Source: Proteles cristata cristata (taxonomy: Eukaryota; Chordata; Mammalia; Carnivora; Hyaenidae). From it: DNA of 64,000 bases. The notes under the pieces are model-generated. The model searched no databases. It was not told where the DNA came from and saw nothing but the letters and a program-made list of their open reading frames with translations. Below are positions 10,252 through 22,101 of this stretch, piece after piece (within the stretch, counting starts at the first letter, position 1; the number at the start of each line of letters is the position of its first letter). Position numbers and translations under genes: made by a program. The DNA is taken from positions 1 to 64,000 of the forward strand of contig JAESUZ010001721.1 in the NCBI GenBank assembly GCA_017311185.1, in the 5' to 3' direction.

Positions 10252-12026
10252 CCTCCCTCCTAGTTTTTACCTTTAAATAAGATATTAGATGTAAGTTTTT
10301 AAATAGGTAGTAAAAAAATAAGATAGAAGTTCCTTTATGTGACAAATTAGCTGAGAGTTTTTATCATGCATGGATTTTGAATTTTGTCAAATGCTTTTTC
10401 TGCATTAAATGATATCATATGTTTTTTTTCCCCCTTTTACTCATAATGTGGTGGATTATACTAATTGATTTTCAAACACTGAACCAGGCTGTGCTTGCCA
10501 GGGGTAATTCTACACTTGATTGTGGTTCATTCTTCTTTTTATGTACTGCTATATTTAATTTGTGAATATTTCCTGAAGATTTTTTCCTCTTTATTCATGA
10601 AATATATTGGTAGGAAGTTTTTTTTTTTATCCTGTCTTTTCCCAGTTTTAATGTCAGATTAATGTTAGGGTTCATAAAACGAATTAGGAAGTATTCTCTA
10701 CTCTTCTGTTTTCTGGAAGATGTTCTGTAGGATTGGTGTCATTTCTTCCTTAAATGTTTTTTTAAAGAATTCACCAGTAAAAGAATCCAGACTTCTTTTT
10801 CAGAAGGTTTTAAACCACAGATTCAGTTTCTTTAGTAGCTTATAATGCTGATATTCAGATAGTTTTTTTTTCATTTTGGGTGAGTTTTGATAACCAATGA
10901 TTTTCAAGGAATTAGTCTATTTTATTTAAGTTGTTGAATTTCCATGCATAAAGTTTATAGTATTCCCTAATTGCTATTTTAATATCTGCATGACTTGTAG
11001 TGATATCCTGTCTTTTATCCCCCATGTTGGGAATTCTTGTCTTCTTTCTTTTTTCCTTTGTGAGTCTTGCTAGAACTTACATTTTTTATTCATGATTTCA
11101 AATAACTGGCATTTAGCATCTTTCATTTTCAGAATTGTTTTTGTTTTTTATTTGAATGATTTCTACTTTTATTTTTATTAGTTACTTTCTTCTATTCTTT
11201 TTTTTTTTTTGGCTTTATATTGCTTTTTTTTCCCAGTCCCATAGAGTGGAAGCTTAGGTTATTAATCTGACATTTTCTTTTCTATTATGAACATTTAGTA
11301 CCATAAATTTCCCTTTAAACACTGCCTTATTTACATCTGATAAATTCTGATAATATGTAAATTCATTTCCATTTAGTTAAAATTATTTCCTAATTTCCCT
11401 TGAGACTTACTCTTGGAACCATGAATCATTTAAAAATGAGTTGTTTCATTTCCAAGTATTGGAGACTTTAACCTTGAATCTTTATATTATTGATTTTAGT
11501 TTAATTCCATTATGGACAGCGAACATACTTTGTATAATTTCATTTCCTTTAAATCTGTTAAGATTTACTTAATAGTTCAGGATATGTTCTACTTAGCAGC
11601 TGTTCTGCTTGCATTTGAAAAGAATGGGTGTTATGCCTTTATAGGAAGGAATTGTCTATAGATTTCAATTGTATCCTATGGGTTGATGATGTTATTCAGT
11701 TCTATATAACCTTGTTCATTTTCTGTTTACTAACTAGTTCTAATGATCATTGAGAAAGTAGTGTTGAAGTCTTCAGCTATATCAGTGAGCATGTTTAGTG
11801 TTCATTTAATTTTCCTCAGTTTTGGTTCACGCATTTGAAGATTTCTGTGTAGATGAATACACATTTAGGATTGTTAAGACTTCTTGCTGAATGGATTATT
11901 CTGTCATTATGTTATGTCCCTCTTGATCCCCAAGATTTTTCTTGGCTGTAAAGTCTACTTTGATTGATAATAATGTAACCACTTCAGCTTTCTTTTGATT
12001 AGTTTTACATGGTATTTGTTTTTTTT

Positions 12027-12246
12027 TTTGTTTTTTAAATGTTTTATTTACTTCTAGGAGAGAGAGAGAGAGAGAGCGTGAGCAGGGGAGGGTCAGAGAG
12101 AGAGGGAGTCACAGACAGAAGCAGGCTCCAGGCTCTGAGCTGGCAGTCAGCACAGAGCCCGATGCGGGGCTCCAACCCACGAAACGCGAGATCATGACCT
12201 AAGCGAAAGTCGGACGCTTAACCGACTAAGCCACCCAGGCACCCCC
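12027..12246 (-). mobile_element. Young SINE
   Basis: Near-consensus felid SINE. The duplication catggtatttgttttttt flanks it (from 12,008 and from 12,247). Confidence 0.92.
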
Positions 12247-12307
12247 CATGGTATTTGTTTTTTTATGCTATTACTTTTAACCTACCTATGACATTTTATT
12301 TAAATAG

Positions 12308-12332
12308 AGTTCCATGCCAATAGCATGGAACT
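12308..12332. repeat. Short perfect hairpin
   Basis: Arms agttccatgc (12,308-12,317) and gcatggaact (12,323-12,332) with loop caata, inside the ancient L1. It may be chance. Confidence 0.6.
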
Positions 12333-12574
12333 TTGTCAGTTTATTTCACCATCTTATTGACAGTGTCTGTCCTTTATATGGTATGTTTAGATCATTTACA
12401 TTTAACAATTAATTAAGTATTGACACATTTGGAATTAGGGCTACCACTTTATATTTGTTTTTGATAATTCCTTTTATTTTTAGTTTTTCTTCCTCTCCTT
12501 GCTTATCTTCTTTTGGGTTATTTGAATTTTTTTTCCTACTATTTCATCTATTGTTTACTACATTCTTTTGAATG

Positions 12575-13368
12575 TTTTTTAAAAAATGTTTATTTTTGCT
12601 AGAGAATGTGAATAGGGGAGGGGCAGAGAGAGGGACAGAGAGAATCCCAGGCAGGCTTCATGCACTCAGCACAGAGCAGTACGTGTGGCTTTGTAAGGCC
12701 ACAAGTCTAAACGTCTAAACCAAACTGACTCCATGACAGACTTTAAGTTTTCCCTCTGATCTAGAAGGCCTGAGTTTAAGCTTTCCTGAAACTATTAGAA
12801 ACCACCCTTGCAACACCCAATCAGGAAAGGCCAGAGACCACCCTCCACATTACTAAGGGAGAGGCCTGGAGATAGAAACTATAGATAGGACCCTGTTACC
12901 TAATGTTAAAGTTAACCTGTTAGTCGCCGAACAAGACCCTAGGCTCGCTCTGTGATTGGCTGAATTTAAAGGTACTCTAAATGTTGTAATTGGATCCCAC
13001 CAAAAGTAACGAATACTGTAGACAATGTGTGTGGTCAAACCCACTGTCAATGATGTTGAATAATTATGATTGGATCACTGTTCCCATGTCACAACTTCTG
13101 TAACTTCCCCCATCTCAAACCCCATAAAAACCCTACTCTGCCTTTGTTCAAGGCTCTCAGCACGGACCCATACGCTGGTGAAGTCTGTGATCCCGAGCTT
13201 AAGCCCGTAATAAAGCCCTTTGCATGCGTGACTCGGTCTCCCTGGTGGTCTCTGGTCGGTGAGGATACTGCCATCTGGGTATAACAGCTTGAGCTCATGA
13301 ACTAAGATCATGACCTGAGCCGAAATCAAGAGTCTGATGCTTAACTGCTTGAGCCACCTAGGTGCTCC
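12575..13368 (-). mobile_element. SINE split by a solo LTR
   Basis: The tail half lies at 12,575-12,691 and the head half at 13,287-13,368, with an LTR between them. Weak flanking duplication ttgaatg against ttgagtg. The SINE body is clearly diverged, so it is older than the LTR. Confidence 0.85.
12692..13286 (+). mobile_element. Solo LTR, class I ERV, inside a SINE
   Basis: 595 bp, starts TGTAAGGCC and ends GGGTATAACA. An exact 4-bp duplication gctt flanks it (12,688-12,691 and 13,287-13,290). It has CCAAT-type motifs, a TATA-like CATAAAAA (13,123-13,130) and AATAAA (13,209-13,214). The block 12,911-12,997 matches 9,927-10,013 of the other LTR (complement) at 74 of 87 positions without gaps, so the two families are related. 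Confidence 0.92.
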
Positions 13369-13420
13369 TTGAGTGGATTTTTTAATTGGTTGCTCTAGAG
13401 TTTAAAAATACACACTTAAG

Positions 13421-13633
13421 TTAAAAAAATTTTTTTAATGTTTATTTATTGAGAGAGAGAGAGTGTGTAAGCCGGGAGGGGTAGAGAGAGAGGGAGACAC
13501 AGAATTTGAAGCAGGCTCCAGGCTCTGAGCTGTCAGCACAGAGCCCGACATAGAGCTCGAAGCCATGAACTGCTTGATCATGACATGAGCTGAAGTTGGA
13601 TGCTTATCCCACTGAACTACCCAGGCGCTCCAT
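13421..13633 (-). mobile_element. SINE with 17-bp TSD
   Basis: Perfect duplication aaaaatacacacttaag at 13,404-13,420 and 13,634-13,650. The body is moderately diverged. Confidence 0.92.
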
Positions 13634-14723
13634 AAAAATACACACTTAAGGTTTTACAGTTTATTGGGGATCAGTATTTTACTACCTCAGATGTGATCTG
13701 GAAATCTTATTTATATGTGGATTCTTTAACCCCTACCCTTTATTTTGCAGTTGTCTTACATTTTATATGTACATGCATTGCAAAGTCTATCAGAAAACAT
13801 AGTTTTTTCTTTTAGCCATCAGACGTGTATTAAAGAACTCAAGAGGGAAAATAATCTATATTTACTGAAATAGTACCTATTTCTATTGCTTGTCTTTCCT
13901 TTCTGATATTCAAAACTGCCTTTTGATAACATTTTCCTGTGCCTTGATGTGCTTCTGTTAGTAATTATTTTAAAGCATTCTGCTAGCTCTGAATTTTCTA
14001 AGTTTTCCTTCATTTGTGAATGTCTTTATTTCACCTTCATTTCTATAAAATATTTCTGCTGTATGCAGAAAGCTAGGTCACCAGTTCTTTTCATTTAGCA
14101 CTTTACAAATGTTGTTTCACTTCCTTCTATCATTATTTCTGACGAGAAATCTCAGTTTTTTTCCAAATCAATGTTTTATTAGAAGTAATGTAACATTTTC
14201 CTGTGGTTGCTTTCAATATAATTTCTTTTTCTTTGGTTTTCAGCAATTTGATTATTATGGATATTAGGCATGTTTTTTTAACGTATGGGTTTATCCTTTT
14301 GGGGCTTTTCTGAGCTTCTCGAATCTGTAGTTTTAGGATTCACTAGGTTTGAAATGTTTTTTTCTTATTTCTTTAAGATTATTTTTTATACCACACTTTT
14401 TCTACTCTTTGTCAGACACTTCAGTGACAGATGTTAGACCTTTTGATATTTCCCCACAGTTTCATGTCTGTTCATGTTTTAAATAAAATGTTTTCTCTCT
14501 GCTAAGAAAGCTGCATAGCTTCTGTTGATCTCTTTTCAAATTTATTTACTTTTTTCGGTCAGCTCTATCCTAATACTGAGCCCATCAAGTAATATTTTAT
14601 AATTTTGGTTATTATTTTAGTTTGAAACTTTCCATTTGCTATTTCTTTATAGTGCCTTTCTAATTTCTGTTGATTTCAAGAGTTTTTGTCTTAATGTTTT
14701 GCAACATTTGAAAAATAACTGCA

Positions 14724-14948
14724 GGGGCGCCTGGGTGGCTCAGTTGGTTAAGCATCCGACTTCAGCTCAGGTCATGATCTCACGGTTTGTGGGTTCGAGC
14801 CCCATATTGGGTTCTGTGCTGGCAGCTCAGAGCCTAGAGCCTGTTTCAGATTCTGTCTCCCTCTCTCTCTCTGCCCCTCCACTGCTCGTGTTCTGTCTCT
14901 CTCTGTCTCAAAAATAAACTATAAAAAATTTAAAAAACTAAAAAAAAT
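14724..14948 (+). mobile_element. SINE, plus strand
   Basis: Starts ggggcgcctgggtggctcag and ends in a CT tract and A-rich tail. TSD aataactgca / aataattgca (14,714-14,723 and 14,949-14,958). Confidence 0.92.
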
Positions 14949-15560
14949 AATAATTGCATTAAAGCCTTTGTCAAACAATTTCTGCATCTCTGTCACCTTG
15001 GTGTCGGCATATGTTAATTGACTTTTTACATGCAAATTGAGATTTTCCTGGTTCTTCATATTCCAAGCAATTTTGGACGTTTTGCATATTTTTTTTTATG
15101 AGACACTGAGTCTTTTTAAATTCTGTGAGGAATGTTGACATTTTTGTATTAGCAGGCAAAAAAGCCAATGGCATTCAAACCACAGGCTCTAATTGGTATT
15201 CCCTTCACTGTGATTACACTGTCAATTCTGTTTTCAAAGCCTTTTCAGTGCTATTTGTATCTGCCCCATGTGTGTGCTACTTAGGGACCATTCTGAGATT
15301 TGGACAGTATATATATCTTAGTTCAGTTTTCAAAGTCTATATAGTATACTGTTTAGGGTCAAAACCATATATACACAACTCAGTGGTGAGTTTAGTAGCC
15401 CATAAGTTAATTTATAAGGTTTCTTTTACCAGCTTCTCCCTCTGCAATCTCACTGGTATGTTCTATGCCTTTGAAGTCCCCTGGCTTCAAATAGGAGCTT
15501 TTATTTACTCTTATAAATAGGATAGTTCTGGCTTATTAAATCCACTGGATTGATAAGGAA

Positions 15561-16184
15561 TTTTCAAATTACAAGGTAATTTAAGGAATAAGGAGATTTC
15601 ATATTAAAAATATCAGAGTACTTCCTTATATAAATTACTCTAAAAATTGTCATTATGCTCTCTCCCTATAGAATATTATCAGTTAATTCTTGCTATACAT
15701 CAAGCTCTTGCTATCTTTTTCATACTTTATCCAAGATACTTTCTTTAAAGTTATTTTATTAAATTATTTTTGTGACAGTTGAAATCAGTATGTCTTATGG
15801 TGTCCATCACATCAATAATAAAGGCAATAAAGGTAAAAGCAGTAAAGATAACTTGCAACTAATACAACTAAAGATAACTAGTGTACTGTAATACAATTTG
15901 ATATACCATCTGAAAGAGATTTTGAAGATTATAGTGAGCTGAATGGCTGCATGGTCATTGAAATTTGTTTAGCCCCTGATCTCTTCAGTGTACTGTAACT
16001 GAAGGGCATTGCCTTTCTCAAATCTGCCTTTTTCAAGAAGCCATTAGCTAGAAGAAAGGAAAACTTGCTCTTACCTGTATATAGGCATGATCTTGATCTC
16101 TCTGTCTCCATGGGCATGCACCCTTGCACTCATGTGCACACACACACAGACATACACATACACAGTATTACTATGACTGATAAT
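15561..16184. other. Unique sequence
   Basis: AT-rich, with no repeat or coding signal that I recognise. A short CA-rich stretch lies at about 16,137-16,163. Confidence 0.5.
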
Positions 16185-16395
16185 GCAGGTGTCATAGTCA
16201 GGCTACTTAGGTTTGAATTCCATCCTAGAATCTACTTAGCCAGGTGACTTTGGGTAAGATATGTATCTCACTGAACCTTTATTCTCATCTATAAAATGGC
16301 TACAATGATGATATTACCTTTCTCACAGTTTTGAGCATTAAATGATATATTACATATAAAACCCTTGGCCCTGGGCCTGGATATTGTGTAATCTT
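16185..16395 (+). mobile_element. MIR
   Basis: Shows the order of the mammalian-wide SINE: ttgaattccatcctag, a 'gtgactttgggtaa' core, 'tcatctataaaatggc' and a tail with 'gcattaaatgatat'. Confidence 0.85.
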
Positions 16396-16924
16396 TCTAA
16401 ATTTAATTACTTATCTGTTTTATTTGGTTGTGCATATATGCATTTTGCCCTGAAATTTTTTATGTTGCATTGGTTAGTATCTTTACTGTCATTAAAGCAT
16501 TATATTAGTTCCATTAAGGTAAATAGTTATAACTCTGAAGTATGGTGGTTGATTGAATGAAGAGAAAATACATATTGTTATTTCTTGGAGGTTGGTTTAA
16601 GTCTGGGATCAAAAATCAAAGGCCATCAGAAAGTACCAGAGAGATTATGTTTATGTGTGAGGGAGGCTAGACTAAAAAATTGGAGATAATACCAAACTGT
16701 AGCGACCTAGTGCATACATGACCCCCTTACAGACATTGAGTTTTATAGATGCATCTGCCTGTAGCCATTCTACTTCTGAGCCTTGACTTTGTGACCTTTC
16801 AGGCAGGAAATCCCTGATCTATGCAATCACGGCTACCAGTGTGTTATTTGGGGTAAAAAAGTCTGTTGTCAGTTGAGGGGAATAATAAAAATTATACATT
16901 CAGAATTTGAACATTTTCTTTTAT

Positions 16925-17144
16925 TATTATCTTTTTAAAGTTTATTTATTTTGAGAGAGAGAGTGTGTGTGGGTGTGTGTACCAGTGGGCAGAGGCAGAG
17001 AGAGAGGGAGACAGAATCCTAAGCAGGCTCCACATTATCAGTGTAGAGCTCTACCTGGGGCTCTGTCTCACAGACCCATGAGATCATGACCTGAGCTGAA
17101 ATCAAGGGTCAGACTCTTGACCAGCGGAGCCACGCAGGCACCCC
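16925..17144 (-). mobile_element. SINE, older copy
   Basis: Poly-T and GA tract at left, head cacgcaggcacccc at right. Imperfect TSD tgaacattttctttta / tgaaccttttatttta (from 16,908 and from 17,145). Confidence 0.85.
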
Positions 17145-17980
17145 TGAACCTTTTATTTTAAATTAAGTTAGTAAAAATGCCTTCATTACTAGTCTTTTGA
17201 TGTGGGACAGTTGTCTCTCTTTTGAGAATACAAAATGATGACTGTCTATTAGTGCCATAAATCACCCTGTCTTCTACAGTTTTGATTTTCAGTTTCATGA
17301 AAGCAAAATGGGAAATTGAAGTCAACTTTGAAGTAATCTAAAGATAGATTATTTCCAGATTTTATGATTTTACTTCCAGTATTACTCATATCTAATTTGT
17401 TGGCATTTTTTTTTTCTGACTGTATTAATCAAAAATTTCCAAAGCTTGTTGAATAATTTTAACAGAAACAACAATATTATTTATTTGGGAAATCACATTT
17501 GTTTGTTTAGAAAAGATTTAATTAAATTTTATTATTTTAATGACAAGTCAAAGGAAATAAATGGCTTTGGGAATGATATTGCTGCTTCCATTTATATTAT
17601 TTATGCTAATACATAAATAATATGTATTATTATGTATTATAATACTTTGTACCATATAAATATGTATTTATTTACTAGGAATGGAATGAAAAATTAGGTG
17701 TTTATTATAATAAATATTTATTACATATATTAAATATACATATATTAGCTATATATTATAATTATTTATTAAATAGATACTATATATTATGTATTATATA
17801 TCATGTACTATATAAATATATATTTATCTACTAGGAGTGGAATGGAATATTAGATGTTTATTATTATAAAGAGTTATTGCCCTATAATAATGATACATGA
17901 AGTCACCTTAAAATTCTGTATATTTTGATTTGAAACTTTGAAAGACACAGTAATATGAACCTTCTTTAAAAAGGCTTCCA
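17145..17980. other. Unique AT-rich sequence
   Basis: No gene or known element seen apart from the AT-rich tandem duplication listed separately. Confidence 0.5.
17633..17876. repeat. AT-rich tandem duplication, 157-bp period
   Basis: The segment near 17,651 (catataaatatg, then tttactaggaatggaatg) recurs near 17,808 (tatataaatata, then tctactaggagtggaatg) with about 85-90% similarity by eye. Sequence between the copies is almost pure A/T. Confidence 0.75.
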
Positions 17981-18129
17981 GCGGTGCCTTGGTGGCTCAT
18001 TTGGTTAAACTCCCAAATCTTGGTTTCGGTTCAGGTCATAATCTCATGGTTCCGTGAGTTTGAGCCCCTTATCGGGCTTTGCACTGACGGTCCAGAGTTT
18101 GCTTAGGATTCTCTCTCCCTCTCTCTCTT

Positions 18130-18165
<36 letters not shown>

Positions 18166-18192
18166 TATAAATAAATAAAACTTAAAAAAAAT
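17981..18192 (+). mobile_element. SINE with expanded CT tract
   Basis: Diverged head (gcggtgccttggtggctcat), then a CT microsatellite at about 18,110-18,164 and an A-tail. TSD ggcttcca / agcttcca (17,973-17,980 and 18,194-18,201). Confidence 0.85.
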
Positions 18193-18299
18193 CAGCTTCC
18201 ATTTCAGTTTAGCAGGAAGTCATTGTCAACTTTATTATAAAACATTTAACTCAACAAGCACCCTTTTATTTTAGGTTTGCAAGACTTGTCAGTTAATGG

Positions 18300-18460
18300 A
18301 CAGACAATATTGTATTAAGTGTCTTATCTCTTATACACTGTGCTAATCTTGGAGCACACAGAAGTGAAGAAGCTAGAAATAGGGTACTGCCCTAATGGCA
18401 CTTAGAGGAAGGATTTTTGTAAAGAAACAATTACAAGAGTATGATAGATGTACAGGGTGG
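18300..18460 (-). mobile_element. Possible L2 fragment
   Basis: The segment around 18,380-18,420 resembles the reverse strand of the L2 3' region (gtactgccctaatggcactt). Highly diverged. Confidence 0.35.
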
Positions 18461-18571
18461 TTCAGTAGCCCAAATATGAGGGCTCAAGAGATCTTAAAGA
18501 CTGTACCCCAAATCTCTGGTAAGTGGTCTTTTAGCCTGTGATTGAATGTCTCATGATGAGAAGTTAAAAAT

Positions 18572-19950
18572 CTGCTGAGGCGCGGGGTCCACGTGCTGCT
18601 GGAGACCTGCTCCAGCCGGTCCAGGGACCCCTGAAGGATGGACGGTGTCAGTGAGAGAGAGTGAGAGAGCCCCGAGATTCTTTCTGATCACCAGGCAGGC
18701 ATCTCTGCCCTGTTGGTTTTGATGTCTTTATTTATAGGTCAGATGTTAACATGGCATCAGAAAATGGAATTTTTACAATGGACAGTTTTCTGTGATGTTT
18801 TGGAAAATGTACAGAAACAGGTTTTACAGAAATATTCTTGCAGAACTACTCCAATGAAGGTGAAGTTGAGTAACAAAGAAAATAACAGGGTGTTCTTAGT
18901 GAAAAACAGGATAACATACACATTTTAATAAGGCTAAGATCAAGTCATAGGTTAAGTTGTAGATACTCTTATCCATCCTCATCACAGCTGCCAGTGTGAC
19001 GGAAGGTGTTTGTGGAATGTAGGCCTTAAGGAAGGGACTGCTATACATCACCAGCTAGCAAAGGTATATGTAGTAACATATGTTCTGCTCTTATCTGTTC
19101 CTTCTAAGTTAGGCTCTTTGTCTCTGGGCAAGACTTGATTGTCCAGTTATATTCCGAATGGCACTGGAGAGCCAACCATACCTTTAAAGAGTTTAGCTCA
19201 TTTCCAGTACATAGAATAGCTTCTTCAAGTACATTTACCTTTGTGTCTAGTTTTTTGTCTATGATTTCTTGAATAGCTAGGGCATGAGAAACATTTTTGG
19301 TTAGTTGATTTGAGCTGAATGAACCTCTTGGACTAACGTAACAGTAGAAACAGAATTGTACGTGTAAAGGTCAGTCTTTTATGAGTAAGGATCATTAGCC
19401 TTTTTATAGCTCAAGGGAAAGTTTGGAGGAAAACAGGACCTGTCAGAGACATGATGTCTGTTCCCATAATCATAAAAGAAGTTCCCACATTAAGTTCCTT
19501 CACAAGGTGCAGTCATCATACCAGGGCCAGAATAAGGGGACAAGTCACTCCCAATACCGATCAACAAGGTACCTTGGGGGTTGGTGCTCAAGCAGAAATA
19601 ATTGAGTGGGGGTGGATATCGGTCGTTATCTGATGGCAAGAGACCGTGCAAACTTACTTTAACCTCACCAGGAGATTTCTCGACTAGTGGACTCAGAATG
19701 GCCCCCAACAGTGTGCTCCTGAAAACAATTGACGGTTTGTAGCTGGCAAACTTGAAGTGTCCCACCCTCACTGTATTTGAGTATAGTGTTGAGAGAGGTG
19801 ACAAGATACCTGAGTAGAATCCATGCGTCACCATATGCCACAGCCATTTAATTCTTTGACTCTTGTGAAAATGAATTTTCATTCCTATAGAAAATGCTAT
19901 TGACATGTCAACATTTTAGGGAGAGGGCTTTCTTCTGTGTGTCTGATCTC
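18572..19950 (-). pseudogene. Class II (betaretrovirus-like) ERV remnant: LTR end plus env-like sequence
   Basis: The left edge (tgctgaggcgcggggtcc) is the complement of an LTR 3' end, ...CCTCAGCA. On the minus strand CCTATAAATAAAGACATC (18,727-18,745) joins a TATA box to AATAAA, a compact layout seen in class II LTRs, followed by a GC-rich U5. Further right, on the minus strand, about 19,140-19,290 translates to a leucine-rich heptad segment like that of an envelope transmembrane subunit. A 138-codon open stretch at 19,490-19,906 may be surface-subunit derived. Stops and frame changes separate these parts, so no complete protein is present. The LTR inner boundary (perhaps near 19,050-19,080), the right boundary and any gag-pol are not identified. 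A family search is needed. Confidence 0.5.
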
Positions 19951-21739
19951 TAAACCATATGTTGAGAATCAAATTTCTTATGTCACTTTTCACTTGTGGC
20001 AATTTATCCATTACCATACTCTTTATATAAAATGGTACTGATTCTCTTACTTTTCCAATGCTATAGTGGTAGGACTACAATGTCAGGTTTAAATTTGTTA
20101 TTTCCCTCTTGATTATATCAATCAGAATTTAATAAAGTATGTGGTGTTTACATGCAGTGGCCTTGCAAAGGAATTTGTCCTATAGCCTCAAACAACAGTC
20201 ATTTGTTGTTTGGAGCAAGCAATAAATTTTACCTGACAGATTGAAGACGGTTTGGGAATTAAGGTGCAGCCTACAGACCACCCGTCTCACCTGACTTAAC
20301 CAATGACATCATTCTGCTTTCTACTGTCCAATCACATTTGTTCTGAATCTCTGACTAACACATACCAGTTGCAGAAGATACTTTTCCAAATGACCTGAAT
20401 CAGGACTGATAACATTTGTGTCTGAGGTTTCTATCTGTCCTGCATGATAAATAGAGGTTGCAACTGATTAATATTTTATAGTCTGTATTTACAATTACTT
20501 GGGGGAAGTAACCACAAGTCATAATTCATTGAAGAGGACCTGGTGTTTCTTAATGTGCTTTAGATCACGTCTCTCTTAAAAAAATTGCATCTTTTCTTTC
20601 AGGAAGAGCCCCAATAAATAAGACACTCATACACCTTTCCAATTTATTGTAGTTTAGTTGGCTAGAGTATGTCCTAGTTTTAAGCCATTCCACCAGGTAT
20701 TGTTATTTGTTTAATAACATCTACTAAAATGATGATGTTAATATGAATGAGGTACATTTCTGCGGCACTCATAGCTGCTGAGAGTAGCATGCTCATTAGG
20801 TTTCATGATTGACTGACTTCTCCAGTGAAACATGAATCTGGGAAAAGAAAGACATATCTGGTTTCTTTCTGCCGAGAAGATCAACCAATATAGAAAAATT
20901 TTAAAGGTTTATGCAAGCAGGAATAAACTTCCCATAAATGGAGGAAATGAATTACTATTAAGAGAGGAAATACATAAAGATAAATATTACTATTTTCATA
21001 TTATTATTGATTTGCCATTGATGTAGAAAAATGATCATTATTTAATCTTATGGCAAGTCAATATTTAGTGAGGAGTATGTTTAAGGCAGTGAGAACAAGA
21101 GAGCCAAACTTCCTACACTAAAGGTTCATACACTGAAGTTGAACATACAGATATTTATCAATTTAGGAAGAGTCCATGGGGATACGTGAAAAGAGTAACG
21201 AAACCAACACTCGGGAGTCAAGACGGGCCTCTCTGAGGCTGACAGTGGCCAGACTGAGACCTGAAGTGGGGAATAGGAGGTTAGTATCTCATCTGTACAG
21301 TTCTGGTTCAGATTTCCAATCACACTTCTCCACCTGGTATCATCTGACTCTGAGGTCTGAAACCTTACAGTTTTATGTTGGAGTAATTATGGCATTCAGT
21401 TTTCAGCTCAACTGTTGATCTAAAGAGCATGATCTAGGTTGAGAAAATTATTGTATTTCCCTTGAATTTTCTTAGTTTAACTGCAGAGTACAAGTTCTTT
21501 TGCTTTTATGATATCAAGGCATGACTAGTGGTACCCATACCACCTGTTTCCCCAAGTAATGAAGAAAATCTAAAACACCATCAAAGCATTTACTAACTGA
21601 AGAGAAGGTAGTTCTGGAGCCCTGGAGTCCTCAGTATCATCCTCTGGCATATGATCTTCACACAGAAATCTTTAGATTGTGTCTATGCCCTGCTTCTCAA
21701 GCTGTGTTTGTTTTGGTATATAAAACCACAAATAAATAC
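19951..21739. other. Unassigned sequence
   Basis: The part to about 20,640 could be more of the retroviral remnant, but nothing diagnostic is visible. From 20,640 to 21,739 it looks unique. No gene found. Confidence 0.4.
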
Positions 21740-21748
21740 GATTGTCTT

Positions 21749-22092
21749 TTTTTTTTTAATTAAAAAAATTAATTTTTATTTATTTTTTTGATTTACATCC
21801 AAATTAACATATAGTGCAACAATGACTTCAGGAGAGATTCCTTAATGCCCCTTATCCATTTAGCCCATCCCCCCCTCCCACAGCTCCTCCAGTAACACTC
21901 TGTTTGTTCTCCATATTTAAGAATCTCTTATGTTTTGTCCCCCTCCCTAATTTTATATTATTTTTGCTTCCCTTCACTTATGTTCATCCATTCTGCATCT
22001 TAAAGCCATCATATGAGTGAAGTCATATGATATTTGTCTTTCTCTGACTAATTTCACTTAGTAAAATACCTTCTAGTTCCATCTATAAGCAT
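21749..22092 (-). mobile_element. 5'-truncated L1 (carnivore type), 3' UTR end
   Basis: Poly-T, then 'acatccaaattaacatatag' and the end of ORF2 (tttgtctttctctgactaat). TSD gattgtctt / gattatctt (21,740-21,748 and 22,093-22,101). About 340 bp long. Confidence 0.88.
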
Positions 22093-22101
22093 GATTATCT
22101 T

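Larger units (their letters stand above)
2568..10260 (-). mobile_element. Nearly complete younger L1 with a 15-bp TSD
   Basis: On the minus strand this element has, in order, a CpG-rich 5' UTR starting GGAGGGAGGCAAGATGGCGG at 10,260, ORF1, ORF2 including reverse transcriptase, a 3' UTR with a G-rich polypurine tract, and an A-tail. The TSD tagtttttaccttta occurs at 2,553-2,567 and 10,261-10,275, so both ends are intact. The 7.7-kb span includes a 564-bp solo LTR in the 5' UTR. Both ORFs are broken by frameshifts and stops, so it cannot be autonomous. It is inserted in an older L1 of the same orientation. Confidence 0.95.
7673..10260 (-). promoter_or_regulatory. L1 5' UTR with internal promoter
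   Basis: About 2.0 kb of L1 leader once the 564-bp LTR at 9,639-10,202 is removed. The outer part (about 8,500-9,600) is CpG-rich. It contains a two-unit tandem repeat and a 115-nt pure purine (plus) / pyrimidine (minus) tract. The element begins with a YY1-type site. A CpG-rich leader with an internal RNA polymerase II promoter is the known L1 arrangement; activity in this copy is not shown. Confidence 0.75.
10261..15560 (-). mobile_element. Ancient L1, continuation: ORF2, ORF1 and leader region
   Basis: Continues the element of 690-2,567 beyond the younger L1. Going right it passes reverse transcriptase (10,370-10,600), endonuclease (about 11,480-12,000) and then ORF1-type sequence of old mammalian L1M families (13,990-15,100). 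It has no open frame and is strongly diverged. It carries SINEs at 12,027, 12,575, 13,421 and 14,724, and a solo LTR. The right boundary is approximate. Confidence 0.75.

Noticed and set aside
14636..14917. 93-codon open frame with WVAQLVKHPTSAQVM
   Set aside because: A direct translation of the felid SINE. The same peptide string recurs at 24,212, 38,030, 40,136, 48,464 and 63,499 in other SINEs.
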